DNA of 64,000 nt, taken from positions 15,650,501 to 15,714,500 of the forward strand of contig CM037459.1 in assembly GCA_021014325.1 (NCBI GenBank). The letters run 5' to 3'. A model generated the notes under the pieces. That model saw only the letters and a program-made list of their open reading frames with translations, was not told where the DNA came from and made no database searches. This stretch comes from Plazaster borealis (Eukaryota; Echinodermata; Asteroidea; Forcipulatida; Labidiasteridae). Positions 1 to 12,189 of the stretch are shown in pieces. The position numbers and the translations under genes are program-made. The stretch's first letter is position 1, and every line of letters starts with the position of its first letter.

Positions 1-2421
1 TGTTCATCGCAATCGATTTATCCAACACACGACAAACAAATCATTTATAAAAGGCGGGCAAAAATAATGTTGATTTTATTCGTCACAGTACAACGCTCTT
101 GCTTGAATAGGGGCTTTTGCAACTTTTGAAATTCGACCTTAAGCCACTCAAGTAGGCTATCCATAAATCCGCCAAACAACATCGTAGCGCAACAAAAGAT
201 GTATCAAAATGCGCAGAAGATAACTGTGCATCGGATTAATTAATTATTTTTTTGCATACTATTTGAGGTTCCGATATATCTGACCATTTGTAAGTGTTTA
301 GATACTTTATTGGCGCAGTATATTTTGCACACTCGTCACTCATGAAAGGGAAGGTTTTCAAAACTTCACTGAATAGTGTAAATAATTTCATTTTCTTGAT
401 GTAAGAAGAACCGTATTCATAGGAGCAAAAGTCATACATTCTGCCTGAAGGTCCTGCCCGTTGTTTTCTGCCTTGTAATACTCAGAACTTTAACCAAAAG
501 GAAGTCCTTCCTCGTTCCGGTGCAGGAACTTAACAAAAAAGCTTTTAAGTAAAACAAAGGTCAACAACACATTATTAAAGGACACTTTTGTGATAAATTA
601 TTTTTCATAATTTTCTCAGACTTAAGCGTATTAATTCTTTGGCATGGAACTGTTGTTATACAGTCATACATTCGAAATAAGCAACTTACACATTCAAACA
701 AGCAATATAGTCCCGTAAAGAAAAAAGGGTGGTTCATACTTCTATTGAAAGCATTACATCTGTCTTTAAAACAAAACGTCAGATCAAAAATTGAGGAATT
801 AATTTATGAGTCTCAACATTAGTCTTTTTATGTGCGGATAACTAATCACTTTAAAGTGGATTTGTTCTTAATTTGAAAAACAAAATGATTTAATTTTGTT
901 TTCTCCCATTCAATTAAATGTAGCCTGACAATCTGACATGAAAACAGTGCTGAAATTATTCATGACGAAATATAACTGTGAGGATGACTTTAAAAATTGC
1001 AAACAGAAAACATTGTTTATCACTTTCATAGTAGATTAGTAGATGTCGTCGTCGTCGTCGTCGCAGTGAGCCGACTACATTTCCGGTCAGCGTGACCTGT
1101 TTTGGGGTCAAAATTACCTGGAATTATATTCAGAACAGGTGTGGCCCCAACGGATCACGCGATAAGTGACCCTAGAATTGACCTGTGACTTTTGGTGTCA
1201 GGGCGTGGTAAAGAAAAGCAGTCGGAAATAAAATAAAAATACGTTACTGCAGCAACCATCCATTGAGGGTGGTTAAGCCGAGTTTGTTTTCAGCTAAAAT
1301 CAAAGTGTTTTGTACTTATTTAGTTATTTGTTTGTTTGTTTGTTTCGGCCTTCTACATATTAGTAATGCTAACATATGTAAGCAAATCATTTCCGCGTTA
1401 GACCAGTTGAATGTGATAATGTTCCGCAGAGCAACCGGGACAAACTACCTGTCAGTATCCTTCAAAGATTGCCAAATTCCAACAACCTACAATACAGATA
1501 ACTTGGTAATATTTATTATATACACTGATGTGTGTTTATATGCATGCTCGGATACACTCTGACCCATGTGAGGAGAGATAAAGTGGGCTCCCAATGGGAA
1601 TTGAACCCACATCCTCCAGGATCTTCAGACATTCAGTATTCTAGAATATAATTACAACTGATTAGACAACGGCAATTCCAAATGTATCAATTTAATGTAG
1701 GCCTATAATATTCCTTCTCTTACAATGTGGCTAAACACAACTTTAATTTGTTAAACAAGCTCACTTTCCACAATTTCAACGATATGCAAATCACTTTTTA
1801 AAATGCTCAATCGTTCAATGTTCAACAGTTCAATAGGAAGAATATTTTTATAGAGTTAAAATTTCCCCAACCAACAGTTCCACAGCAAAACCTCCGTTTT
1901 GGAAACTGCTTTGAATAGTTGTTCACAATCTTGTTCAAACTTCCGCTTAAACCTACCACTAAAAAAAAATTGTTTTGAGTGATCTCATCATGTCTTCCAC
2001 CGATTAAGAATGTTTAGTTGCAAAACCGGTCACACTTACAAAGGGTTTCGCTCAAAAATGATATCCGCATTCGGATTTAGAATATTTTTTTATAATTACC
2101 CAAAAGCAACTGATAATTGCCAAGGAGGCATAAAAACGTGTTATTTCTACGAATATTTTTTTTAGATCCTTAAAGGATCTGAAAAAATATCCTCGCGGTT
2201 TCTCCCTGAAAATTCCACCCATTGACATATTAGTCAACCGGTTAATCTGGTCACATATTCATGTTCGCCAATTACCCCTGTCAATTTGGCAATCAATTCA
2301 AATATAGGCCCAGACGCAGACTCTACAACATATCATTTGTTTGTTACCCTTACACCGATGTGTATTGAGCACTGTATACTCATTACTTTGACGAGTTCTG
2401 TGAAAGAAAACCACAGGCAAA
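1..2421. other. Intergenic DNA, no gene recognised
   Basis: AT-rich sequence without convincing coding potential. It includes a short CGT microsatellite (about 1044-1065) and a B-box-like SINE fragment near 1585-1620 on the minus strand. Confidence 0.5.
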
Positions 2422-2422
2422 T

Positions 2423-2494
2423 CACTCGGGTGGGATTCGAACCCACGGCCTTTGCATTACTAGTGCATATGTCCTACTACTAGACCACCGAGCT
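2423..2494 (-). repeat. tRNA-Thr-like SINE head (pseudo-tRNA)
   Basis: On the minus strand CTCGG pairs with CCGAG as an acceptor stem, the T arm GTGGGTTCGAATCCCAC is perfect, and an anticodon-like loop CTAGTAA (AGT) sits between ATGCA and TGCAA. The D arm is irregular, so this is more likely a SINE head than a working tRNA gene. Confidence 0.55.
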
Positions 2495-2940
2495 AGTTCG
2501 AATCCTATGTTTTAGCAGCGGGTACCGCAACGATTTAATATTTTTCATCTGAATTGGACAGTGCATCACTTCTTTACCACAGAAAAGATGGCAGCTCGAT
2601 TTCCCGATACAACAAAATATTTAACATGTATAAATACATATATATATATCGAATACTTATATGATGGTAACATCCACCGTAAACATCCGGGGGAAAAGGA
2701 TCTACAAGATAGAAATCGAAACAAAAATGACCTAGCTAGCAACCAACATGGTCATAATAAGCAACTTGGCTTTTATCATACTTGTGTGCAGGTTTCATAA
2801 TTGAACAGGAAGGTGACTATAATTTTGTTTTTTTTGTGCATAGCCATGACGAAAAGGACAAACCAATGCACTTGTCACAGGTATTTATTTCGCCCACCCA
2901 CAAGACGGGGGAACGTCTTCTGTTATCCGCTGATTTTGTG

Positions 2941-2951
2941 CCCCCCCCCCA

Positions 2952-2982
<31 letters not shown>

Positions 2983-2985
2983 TAT
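2941..2985. repeat. Poly(C)-poly(A)-(TA)n simple repeat
   Basis: A C run, then an A run, then TA repeats, directly bordering the first unit of the tandem tRNA-like array. Confidence 0.85.
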
Positions 2986-5013
2986 GATTTTGGGTTGAAC
3001 AAAGAAAAATTGACTAGAGTGGGATTTGAACCAACGACCTCCGGTTTAACGTGCCGGCGCTCTACCAACTGAGCTATCTAGCCCTATGTTGGCGGTCTCC
3101 CTATTTTGTCAATATCTTTGTTCGGGGGGTGCCAGTCAGAAAGCCATTCAACCGCAAACTGCCGTGTAGCCAGGGATCACACCCATACGATACAACCTGG
3201 GAAGCGGCAGCCGGGGATCACCTTAAGGGGATGCGACTTTTTTTTATATATCATATATCAAGCAATGGACCACAAGGGAAACTGACTGGGTAAATATTAA
3301 ATGATTTTGGGTTGAACAAAGAAAAATTGACTAGAGTGGGATTTGAACCAACGACCTCCGGTTTAACGTGCCGGCGCTCTACCAACTGAGCTATCTAGCC
3401 CTATGTTGGCGGTCTCCCTATTTTGTCAATATCTTTGTTCGTTCGGAAGAACTCACAAAGCCATTCAACCGCAAACTGCCGTGTAGCCAGTGATCACACC
3501 CATACGATACAACCTGGGAAGCGGCAGCCGGGGATCACCTTAAGGGGATGCGACTTTTTTTTATATATCATATATCAAGCAATGGACCACAAGGGAAACT
3601 GACTGGGTAAATATTAAATGATTTTGGGTTGAACAAAGAAAAATTGACTAGAGTGGGATTTGAACCAACGACCTCCGGTTTAACGTGCCGGCGCTCTACC
3701 AACTGAGCTATCTAGCCCTATGTTGGCGGTCTCCCTATTTTGTCAATATCTTTGTTCGGGGGGTGCCAGTCAGAAAGCCATTCAACCGCAAACTGCCGTG
3801 TAGCCAGGGATCACACCCATACGATACAACCTGGGAAGCGGCAGCCGGGGATCACCTTAAGGGGATGCGACTTTTTATATATCATATATCAAGCAATGGA
3901 CCACAAGGGAAACTGACTGGGTAAATATTAAATGATTTTGGGTTGAACAAAGAAAAATTGACTAGAGTGGGATTTGAACCAACGACCTCCGGTTTAACGT
4001 GCCGGCGCTCTACCAACTGAGCTATCTAGCCCTATGTTGGCGGTCTCAGTATTTTTTCAATATCTTTGTTCGGGGGGTGCCAGTCAGAAAGCCATTCAAC
4101 CGCAAACTGCCGTGTAGCCAGGGATCACACCCATACGATACAACCTGGGAAGCGGCAGCCGGGGATCACCTTAAGGGGATGCGACTTTTTTTATATATCA
4201 TATATCAAGCAATGGACCACAAGGGAAACTGACTGGGTAAATATTAAATGATTTTGGGTTGAACAAAGAAAAATTGACTAGTGTGGGATTTGAACCAACG
4301 ACCTCCGGTTTAACGTGCCGGCGCTCTACCAACTGAGCTATCTAGCCCTATGTTGGCGGTCTCCCTATTTTGTCAATATCTTTGTTCGGGGGGTGCCAGT
4401 CAGAAAGCCATTCAACCGCAAACTGCCGTGTAGCCAGGGATCACACCCATACGATACAACCTGGGAAGCGGCAGCCGGGGATCACCTTAAGGGGATGCGA
4501 CTTTTTTTATATATATCATATATCAAGCAATGGACCACAAGGGAAACTGACTGGGTAAATATTAAATGATTTTGGGTTGAACAAAGAAAAATTGACTAGA
4601 GTGGGATTTGAACCAACGACCTCCGGTTTAACGTGCCGGCGCTCTACCAACTGAGCTATCTAGCCCTATGTTGGCGGTCTCCCTATTTTGTCAATATCTT
4701 TGTTCGGGGGGTGCCAGTCAGAAAGCCATTCAACCGCAAACTGCCGTGTAGCCAGGGATCACACCCATACGATACAACCTGGGAAGCGGCAGCCGGGGAT
4801 CACCTTAAGGGGATGCGACTTTTTTTTTATATATCATATAATTCAAGTCATGGACCACAAGGGAAACTGACTGGGTAAATAGTAAATGATTTTGGGTTGA
4901 ACAAAGAAAAATTGACTAGAGTGGGATTTGAACCAACGACCTCCGGTTTAACGTGCCGGCGCTCTACCAACTGAGCTATCTAGCCCTATGTTGGCGGTCT
5001 CCCTATTTTGTCA

Positions 5014-5017
<4 letters not shown>
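2986..5017 (-). repeat. Tandem array of a ~317-bp tRNA-like SINE unit (seven tRNA-like modules)
   Basis: The 72-nt tRNA-like module starts at 3012, 3329, 3646, 3960, 4276, 4594 and 4914, giving periods of 317, 317, 314, 316, 318 and 320 bp. The units differ by only a few bases and by the length of a T run before TATATATC. One unit (about 3440-3460) differs in a short patch. On the minus strand each module has a 7-bp acceptor stem (GGCTAGA with TCTAGTC, one G-T pair), D arm GCTC/GAGC, an A box TAGCTCAGTTGG and a B-box-like GGTTCAAAT. The T stem has one mismatch and the anticodon loop ACGTTAA lacks U33, so function as a tRNA is doubtful. The array is flanked by TA-rich microsatellites. A single copy lies at 20777-20955. 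Confidence 0.9.
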
Positions 5018-5044
<27 letters not shown>

Positions 5045-5081
5045 AATAAATAATAAATAAATAAATAAATAAATAAATAAA
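5018..5081. repeat. Compound microsatellite (TA)n(TAA)n(TAAA)n
   Basis: Ends the tandem tRNA-like array and probably arose from the AT-rich 3' tail of the SINE unit. Confidence 0.9.
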
Positions 5082-8000
5082 ATCATAGTCGCTAAAAAAC
5101 ATTTCTTATTAGCTTTTCGTTTTTTTCTAAGGCACTTGCAATACTTTAAACTGAATTTTCCGTTCCTTTTGGACTCGATTCAAAAACTCCTGCACTGTAA
5201 AAGATGGACAATCCTTGAAAAATCCGTCTCGAAGACAAAAAAATTTCCTCAACCATCCATACATTTTGTTCTGGACGATAGAATCTCTTGCTATGTCGTA
5301 TTTACTTATAATCCCAGCGTAGTAGTAGAACATAAGAAAATGTTGTGTGTAGCAGTTAAGTTACCCCTTCCTCTATGGTTTAGCTAGCTTAATATATATC
5401 TTTGACACAGAGGGTGCGGGGATTGGGGTGATCTGTCACCACATTATTCTATCTGAGGTGCTATTCCCCCTTTTGTTTATTTCAGAATTTCAAACAGAGA
5501 GAAAAGGTCAAGATGATTGGTATACCAACTCCAACATAAGTGCTACATGCATTGAATGTACACTTCAGTTCACTTTCAATAATGTGTCCTCCCTTTAAAC
5601 TAACAAGGAAATAGTGTTTGAAACTTCTTGGGTGCCAATTCCGGATTGATTTCCTTCTGCCCTTATCAGCTGCCCACTGAGTGGTTTCATTCCCATAAGT
5701 CCTACGTCACCAGCAGGTAAAACCACCTTCCGGGTGGTATGGTACCTCGAGCCATTATGTCTACATGTATGTGGTAACCATGAACTTTTTGAAGTTGCAT
5801 CGGGAACCATTTAAGTGTAGAGTGTAATGGCTGAGAGGGGTCTAGAACAATGAAGGTCTGCAGTTATCAGGATGTAGGTTCAAATACCTCCCTCACTGGT
5901 CATAATGCACGTGTTCTTAAAGAATTTACCCTATTTAACTCATTGAAAAACTCCTGCAGTATCCAGGGCGGACTAGGGGTTAACCCAGTTGTGTTAATCC
6001 TTAAAACTGTGCCCAACCCAACATATGCAGTGTGTACAAACTTATCGTCATCATCATCAGTATACACAATAAATGAAACTAACAAAATATATATATATTT
6101 TCTTGAGTATTTATACAGTTTTATTACATCATATCATTCATATCATTCCTTTAAATCTGCAGCAGGAAAACTCAGAAAATCCTTTTTATTGCCTAGATTT
6201 GGAAATAAAAATTTCTTCATGTCTCCATGATAACATCAATTTGTACAAATGTACAAAATAAATGAAAAGGAAGGTACAACATTGTACAATCAATCAACAC
6301 TAAACATCACATTGCCTTTTGGCAGGTTACCCTTTTTTGTTGAGCAAAATTAATATTTTCACATCAATATGTCGTCTACAGCATTACAACTCGCTTCATT
6401 ACAATCAGGACAAGAACCAAATTGTGTCATTAACATGCAAGAAAATTAAGCTCTGATTTGTTCAGGAAAAAAAATGATGAATAATTTTACAATCAAAATA
6501 TTTTCACCTTTTGTGCTGTAAACGCCAGTAAAAATATTTGAAAGCATATTAACGTCTCATCTTTATACCATGCCCGATATGTGCCAAAGGGAGTCTCCCG
6601 AATATTCCCATTCTCTAACACACTCTTTCCCTCTTGAACAGACCGACCCCCCCCCCCCGACAAAAAAAAAATGGGAAAAAACCCCAAACAAACAAACACC
6701 CGAACAAACAAACAAACAAGCCCAATACACACAACACAAAACAAAGAAACACCCCAACAAACAGAAAAGGAACAATCAAAAGATCCTCTAAACAATTCCT
6801 GAGATTCCTAGAACAGAATAAAGACACAATAGGGAAGGGGGGTGTACATACCAAATGCTCAGCCTTGAAAAAATAACAATTGAATTGTAATGGGGATATG
6901 ACACATAATTTATGATTTTACCAATTTCACCAATTTATGTGGAACTGAGGAACTTTTTAGAAATTATTTGAATACATGTACATTGTACTCTTCTAAACAT
7001 TACTGTTGTACCATCCCTTGCCAATGAAACACTGTTTCCTGTTATATTCTGTTATATTACGATATCATTTTAAGTATACATAAAATAACCAATTGATTTA
7101 ACAATTACACCTTCAAAATCTGATAACCTTTTAGGGTATGTAGTAAAGCTCTATAGCTGGTCAGAATTTGTATTTGTTTAAGCATATCTTTTAAAATTGA
7201 AAGTGTAGGAATATTGCAATAAAAAAAGCGATTAATAATGTATGATATTCATAGAACAAAAACGTTCATGCAAATCAACAACACAGTTTAAAAAAACTGT
7301 GTTATGTCATGTCTGCATTTGGAAAAATTGTATAGCAACATAACAAAATCAAGCCTTGAAAGGCTAATATAGTACAAAAGAAATCATTTTTTACAGGGTA
7401 GATTGATTCCATTCTCTTGTTTTCTATAAACACAAGATACAACCAAACAGTGAAAATTGCATCAAATTTGGTCAAGGTATGAGTGAAAACAATGAACAAA
7501 ATTTCATGTGTTGTTTGGGATTTTGCATGCTCACAAAGGGTTTTATTTGATTGCAATTCAGTGATTTGGGGTGTTCATTGTTTTTGCCTTGACAGTACAA
7601 ACAGTGCCATGTCATTGGAAAGGCAAACCAAAAACTAGATATATTTTAACGATATTTTCAGCATCAGAGTTTGTTGAGAAAAAAAATTAATTGAGAGAAT
7701 TCCCTTCTGATATCTTGAAATAATATTCAAGTATTTAAATACATATATTATACACAGAGAAGACTTCTACTTTGTAAACAAAATTATACTAAATTTGTTT
7801 AATTCTTTAAAACAAAATCAGCAAATATGAAATATAAAATAATATTTTCAATACAGCTTATTATTATTAAAACTTGACAATTAACATTCTCTTACAACTT
7901 GAACAATTGTGTAAAAACCAAATAAATTCTAAGTGTGTAGTTGATCACTTCTTTGTTGGCAGTATACAGAATGAAAAGGAGATGGTCAGAAAAGGTTGCC

Positions 8001-8879
8001 TGGTTCTCTCTGCGTTGACATACACCCCTCCCCTCCATCCCTCATATGTTGAATTAGGGAATTATGAAAATTTGAAGTTTTAGAGAGAGTGACAAGTAGG
8101 AAAATACAAATAAGAAGAAACAAAGTTTGCCCACTGGTTTCTAACTTTTTAAGATGCCCTTTTCACAAAGCATTAAAACTGTAATGAGCCTTATTGACAA
8201 GTTTCCCATCTGAAGTCTAATTCTGTTGCATAGGACACATATCCAAGAAGCAAAGTGCCCACACCTTCAAACAACAACTTTCCAGCATTATTAAGGTCAA
8301 CTTCAGTTGCAAAACAATTTTAGCAAATTAAAATCTGCATCCAATTTATTTTATTCTTATGTCAGGAATCCGTGTTAGCTGGGGGCTATTTATATGCAGT
8401 CGGGTTGGCTGTCGGTTGGGTGGTTGGGTTGGCGAAGTGGTATCTTTCCTCACATTCCACCTTTGGGACTCCCGTTCAAATCCCATCGGGGGAATATGTG
8501 GATTGGGTTTTCAGTCCCTCCCTGATTGAGTGGGTTTTCTCTGGAATATTTCTCTGGGGTTTCACTCTAACATCTTCAACTGAAACTTCCTACTTTGTCT
8601 TATCTCCATGGGATTCTTGGCTAGTAAAATGATTAAGTTTGCTTTTCTGATAGTCCTTAGTTTCACAACCAGAATTAATAAATTAAATGAAAAAGAAATA
8701 TGAAAGCCTCACTTTTAAATCAACCAGGAGTAAGGCAATTACCATCAGTCCACAGACAAAACATTTGAATAATTTATATAGATCTCCTACTCGACCGTCA
8801 TAGCCAACCAAAACGTGAAATACGAACAGAGAGTTCAGCAAAACATTTATTTGACTGTTGTTTAATTTTAACTGACAAG
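5082..8879. other. Non-coding stretch with simple repeats
   Basis: No gene recognised. Contains homopolymer-rich DNA near 6640-6760 (C run, A run, then ACAAACAA-like repeats) and a small hairpin around 7290 (AACACAGTTT / AAACTGTGTT). Short open frames here show no family features. Confidence 0.5.
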
Positions 8880-9016
8880 GGGCCGATTTCACAAAGAGAT
8901 AAGACTAGTCTTATCTGAAGTTAGGACCAGTAACTGGTCTTAACTTAAGACTAGTCCTATCTCTTAGCATTGCCTAGGACTAGTCCTAAGTTAGGAAGAG
9001 TTTTGTGAAATCGACC
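8880..9016. mobile_element. Foldback MITE with GGGCCGATTTCACAAAG termini
   Basis: Terminal inverted repeats GGGCCGATTTCACAAAG and TTTGTGAAATCGACCC flank inner palindromes (ATAAGACTAGTCTTAT, CCAGTAACTGG). About 137 bp; no coding capacity. Confidence 0.8.
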
Positions 9017-9507
9017 CTAGACCATGTAACCTTTGTTTACAAAAAGAGTGAGTGACCTTGTACATTTCAGTCCTTTCTAGCAGGCAAGATACCACACTGG
9101 TCATATGGGAAATTTTAAGTTTTGTGTCATAATTTCCACATAAATTCAAGAGGTATTAAAGTAACAGCTGAACAAGTTTTGAAATGTGCCCCTTTCTTCA
9201 TATTAACAAAAGCTGATAAAAACCAGATAGAGCAATCTTCATGAAATATAAGATTTAATGCTTTCTGCACTTAGCTGTATACAAGATGTGCCTGCAGGAA
9301 GTCCAGGCTTTGGAAGTCCATGGTGACATAACATAAGAGCAAATTTCTACAAATATGGCACTTATTATGGCCAGGTACTCTGGGGGATGTTGGTAAACTA
9401 ATGCTAGATTGCTGAGAAGGCCCATTTTGTAATGCTATCCTTGCAGCCAGCAACCACTGTAACATCTGTAGCCAAAGTCACTTGATGTGGATGCAGCCTT
9501 AATTAAT

Positions 9508-9868
9508 TAAATAAATAAATAAAAATAAATAACAAGTTCTTATACAGCGCATTTTACAATAAACGTATCAATGCGCTTTACATTAGTGCCCTGGTCATTG
9601 GGCCAATAATATTCCTTTAACCTTTCTCAGCTCCCTGGGGAGTATACAGCCCCGACCTGCCGTAGCGCTCCGAAGGCTTTTCAAACACAATATCAACCTC
9701 TACCCTCGCAGGTACCCATTTATACCCCTGGGTGAAGAGAAGCAATAATAGTTAAGTGTCTTGCTCAAGGACACAAGTGTCATGACCGGGATTCGAACCC
9801 ACACCCTGATGACTTAACCACCAGAACTTGAATTCGATGCTCTTAACCGCTCGGCCACAACACCCTAA
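9508..9868 (-). mobile_element. tRNA-Leu(CAA)-derived SINE, minus orientation
   Basis: The head reads GTGTTGTGGCCGAGCGGTTA on the minus strand, with a Leu-type anticodon loop TTCAAGT, a long variable arm and the B box GGTTCGAATCC. A body with TTGTGTCCTTGAGCAAGACA follows, and the 3' end (GCGCTGTATAAGAACTTG) leads into a TTTA-rich tail, as in SINEs mobilised by CR1/L2-type LINEs. Confidence 0.85.
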
Positions 9869-10146
9869 TTGCTCATATGGACAATACAGATCCCTGAAAT
9901 CACCCCAAATCCGTCAATTTTGTTTAGATTTGCTTTTCAATTGCATATTAATTCAACAAGATTTGGTGATTTAGTTGATTTATTAATTACGATGGGGATA
10001 AAGAATATTATTTGGGTTTTACAATAACACCTATGTATAAGCACAGAGCAATAAATAATCATTGCTTTAGTGTTCTGCAGGAGGGAAAATCCATGGTATC
10101 CTACTCGGGTGGGACACAACCCACAACTTCCGCATTTTAAAACATG

Positions 10147-10258
10147 GGTCGTTTCCATAAAGAGCCAAGATTGATCTTAGTTGTTAAGCAAAGTTTGATG
10201 TCACATTACAAGTTACCATGGCATTATTAGCAACTCATCTGAATGAAATTGGGCCCAT
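10147..10258. mobile_element. Degenerate foldback element
   Basis: Begins GGGTCGTTTCCATAAAGAG and ends GAAATTGGGCCC, resembling the GGGC-terminated miniature elements elsewhere in the window (8880, 36126), but diverged. Confidence 0.45.
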
Positions 10259-11478
10259 ATGTCTTAATCACTACGCCACCAAGTGTGCCTGGAGATGATT
10301 GGCCGGTTTGAATCCTGTAATTAGCAGCAGGTACTGCCAACAATTCGTCAAAAATAACAAAATTTGGCAAACCGGTTTTGGTACAAATTATACTCATTGC
10401 TGTTAACATGTAAGTACCAAATTTGTAATGACTTCGCATTTCAACCCAAGCACAGTCTTTCTCAAAGGCTCAGTTTTTCATTTAGCCTTCGAGAAAGGCT
10501 TTGCTTAAGAGTCGAAATGTGAGGCCATCAACAATCAACATTTGTTTGCATTTATAACATAGGTCCTTTTGGTCAGTAAGCAGTTTGCAACAGCTAATTC
10601 GATTATCCAACATTTTTAGTAATTCACCAGATTTGCCATTTTGCATTTCCCCGAAGTGAGGTTTCATAATTCCCCACTTTATCCACTGTTAAAGTGCTGG
10701 TACCGTGCCGAACACGCATGGTATGAATTTAAGTATTCAAGAAGTGACGTATTTGTTGACCTATTTAAGTAAAGCATTTTCACAAAAAGGCGAATCTTAA
10801 TATGCATTGTTTTGTACACAGAGCTCACGTCTCGTCTTCACGGAGTGGTGTATATATATGTGTTAAGGAATAACTCATCAAAACTTTGCAAAATTGAAAA
10901 CACATTGACAGTTCTATACGAATAAAGAAGTCGGGTTTTTTTGGGGGGGGAGGGGGTAATAAACTTCCTTTTTTTTACAAATACATGTAGTATGCAGTCT
11001 CCCCAAAACACCAGTTAAAAAAATAGTTCAACTTTAACCAAGATTTGTTTTCTTCAAAAACACAGATTGTTTTGCTGTGGAGCACGTACATCACTTAATG
11101 AAACTGTGACAAATTTATTAAACGGATTAATTGCATTAGGGATAAAGAACAATAGTTTTGGTTTCACACTTTCTCTATTGTGTGAAAAGAACCGTGTACT
11201 CTGTGCTTTTATCCTGTGGATGGCTACTGGTGTGGGATTCCAACCCATGAAGCTGCATTTTTGAGCAGATTTTGTCATGCATGAGGCCAGGCATGCCAAT
11301 TCTATCATAGTTCACTGATTTGGTTAACTTTATCTAAACCTGTTGGATTTTGATGGATTTATGAGGGGTTCCTTAGCACAAAATGCTTAAATGAAGGTGT
11401 ACACATTGTCAATTTAAAAAATAAAACGATATTACAAAATATGAAAGAAGATTAAAATAGCACCTCTATTAAAGTAAG

Positions 11479-11484
11479 TTTATT
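11479..11484 (-). terminator. Candidate CERT polyadenylation signal AATAAA
   Basis: The first AATAAA on the minus strand after the stop, about 580 nt downstream, followed by a T-rich stretch. Plausible, but the real 3' end could be elsewhere. Confidence 0.35.
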
Positions 11485-12061
11485 CATTTTTCCCTAAATG
11501 CGCACACAGTATCCAATATTTAGCACACTTTTAAACCCCATACCGACTTTCCATCTCCTGTTTGAATGCCCCACCCCAGCAAATCAAGTCTATCAAGTCT
11601 ATCCATAGCCCAATTTTTGTCGGTTACCTGCCAAAACACTGTCATGTGAACCATTTGTGACATAGTGCCCACCCCACATATATTTTTAAGCAATATTTTT
11701 CCGCCTAGGTAGCTCCATGAAACTTGGCAGTGAGTTGTAACTGATTTTTATCTCCCGCACCTTAAATACAAACTTTTATGGAAGGTATTATTGGTTTTTC
11801 AAACCAACCTTCTAAAGAAAAACTCATGACCATTAAGACATTACCTTTACCTTTCCCTTACGGTCTTGGACATCTTATCAGCGAATATGATTTGTATCTC
11901 TACAAAGATTAGACATCAAGAGCTACAAGTCATGACCAATAAACATGCAGCCATCATACAAGAAAGTTAAGTTGCCTTTCCCTTCTGGTAAGATTCTACA
12001 TCTATGCATACCAAGTGGGAATTTTTCAGCGTCGTGTTTTTTCATGGCGGTGACTACAATA

Positions 12062-12189
12062 CTACCACATGATAGGTTTGCTTTTAAAGGATTCCACCAC
12101 ATGTGCAGAGAATCGACGGAGGAACTTGGGGTATTCTCTCTTGTAGACGGCACGAATAACGGAGCTCGGGACCCAACCTCCTGGATTGG
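12062..12189 (-). CDS. CERT1: CERT coding exon 13 (C-terminal START helix and stop)
   Basis: Completes codon 573 and encodes 574-614 then [23 protein letters not shown] and [20 protein letters not shown] match the human C-terminus ([20 protein letters not shown]). Acceptor ATTTTACAG. It lies 12.9 kb from exon 12. Confidence 0.96.

Noticed and set aside
3012..3083. A functional tRNA gene in each array unit
   Set aside because: The anticodon loop lacks U33 and the T stem has a mismatch. Repetition with the SINE flank points to a SINE.
2817..4878. Repeated open frames of 60-85 codons across the tandem array
   Set aside because: They are the same frame repeated in each copy of a tRNA-like SINE unit; the frame merely crosses the pseudo-tRNA and its spacer.
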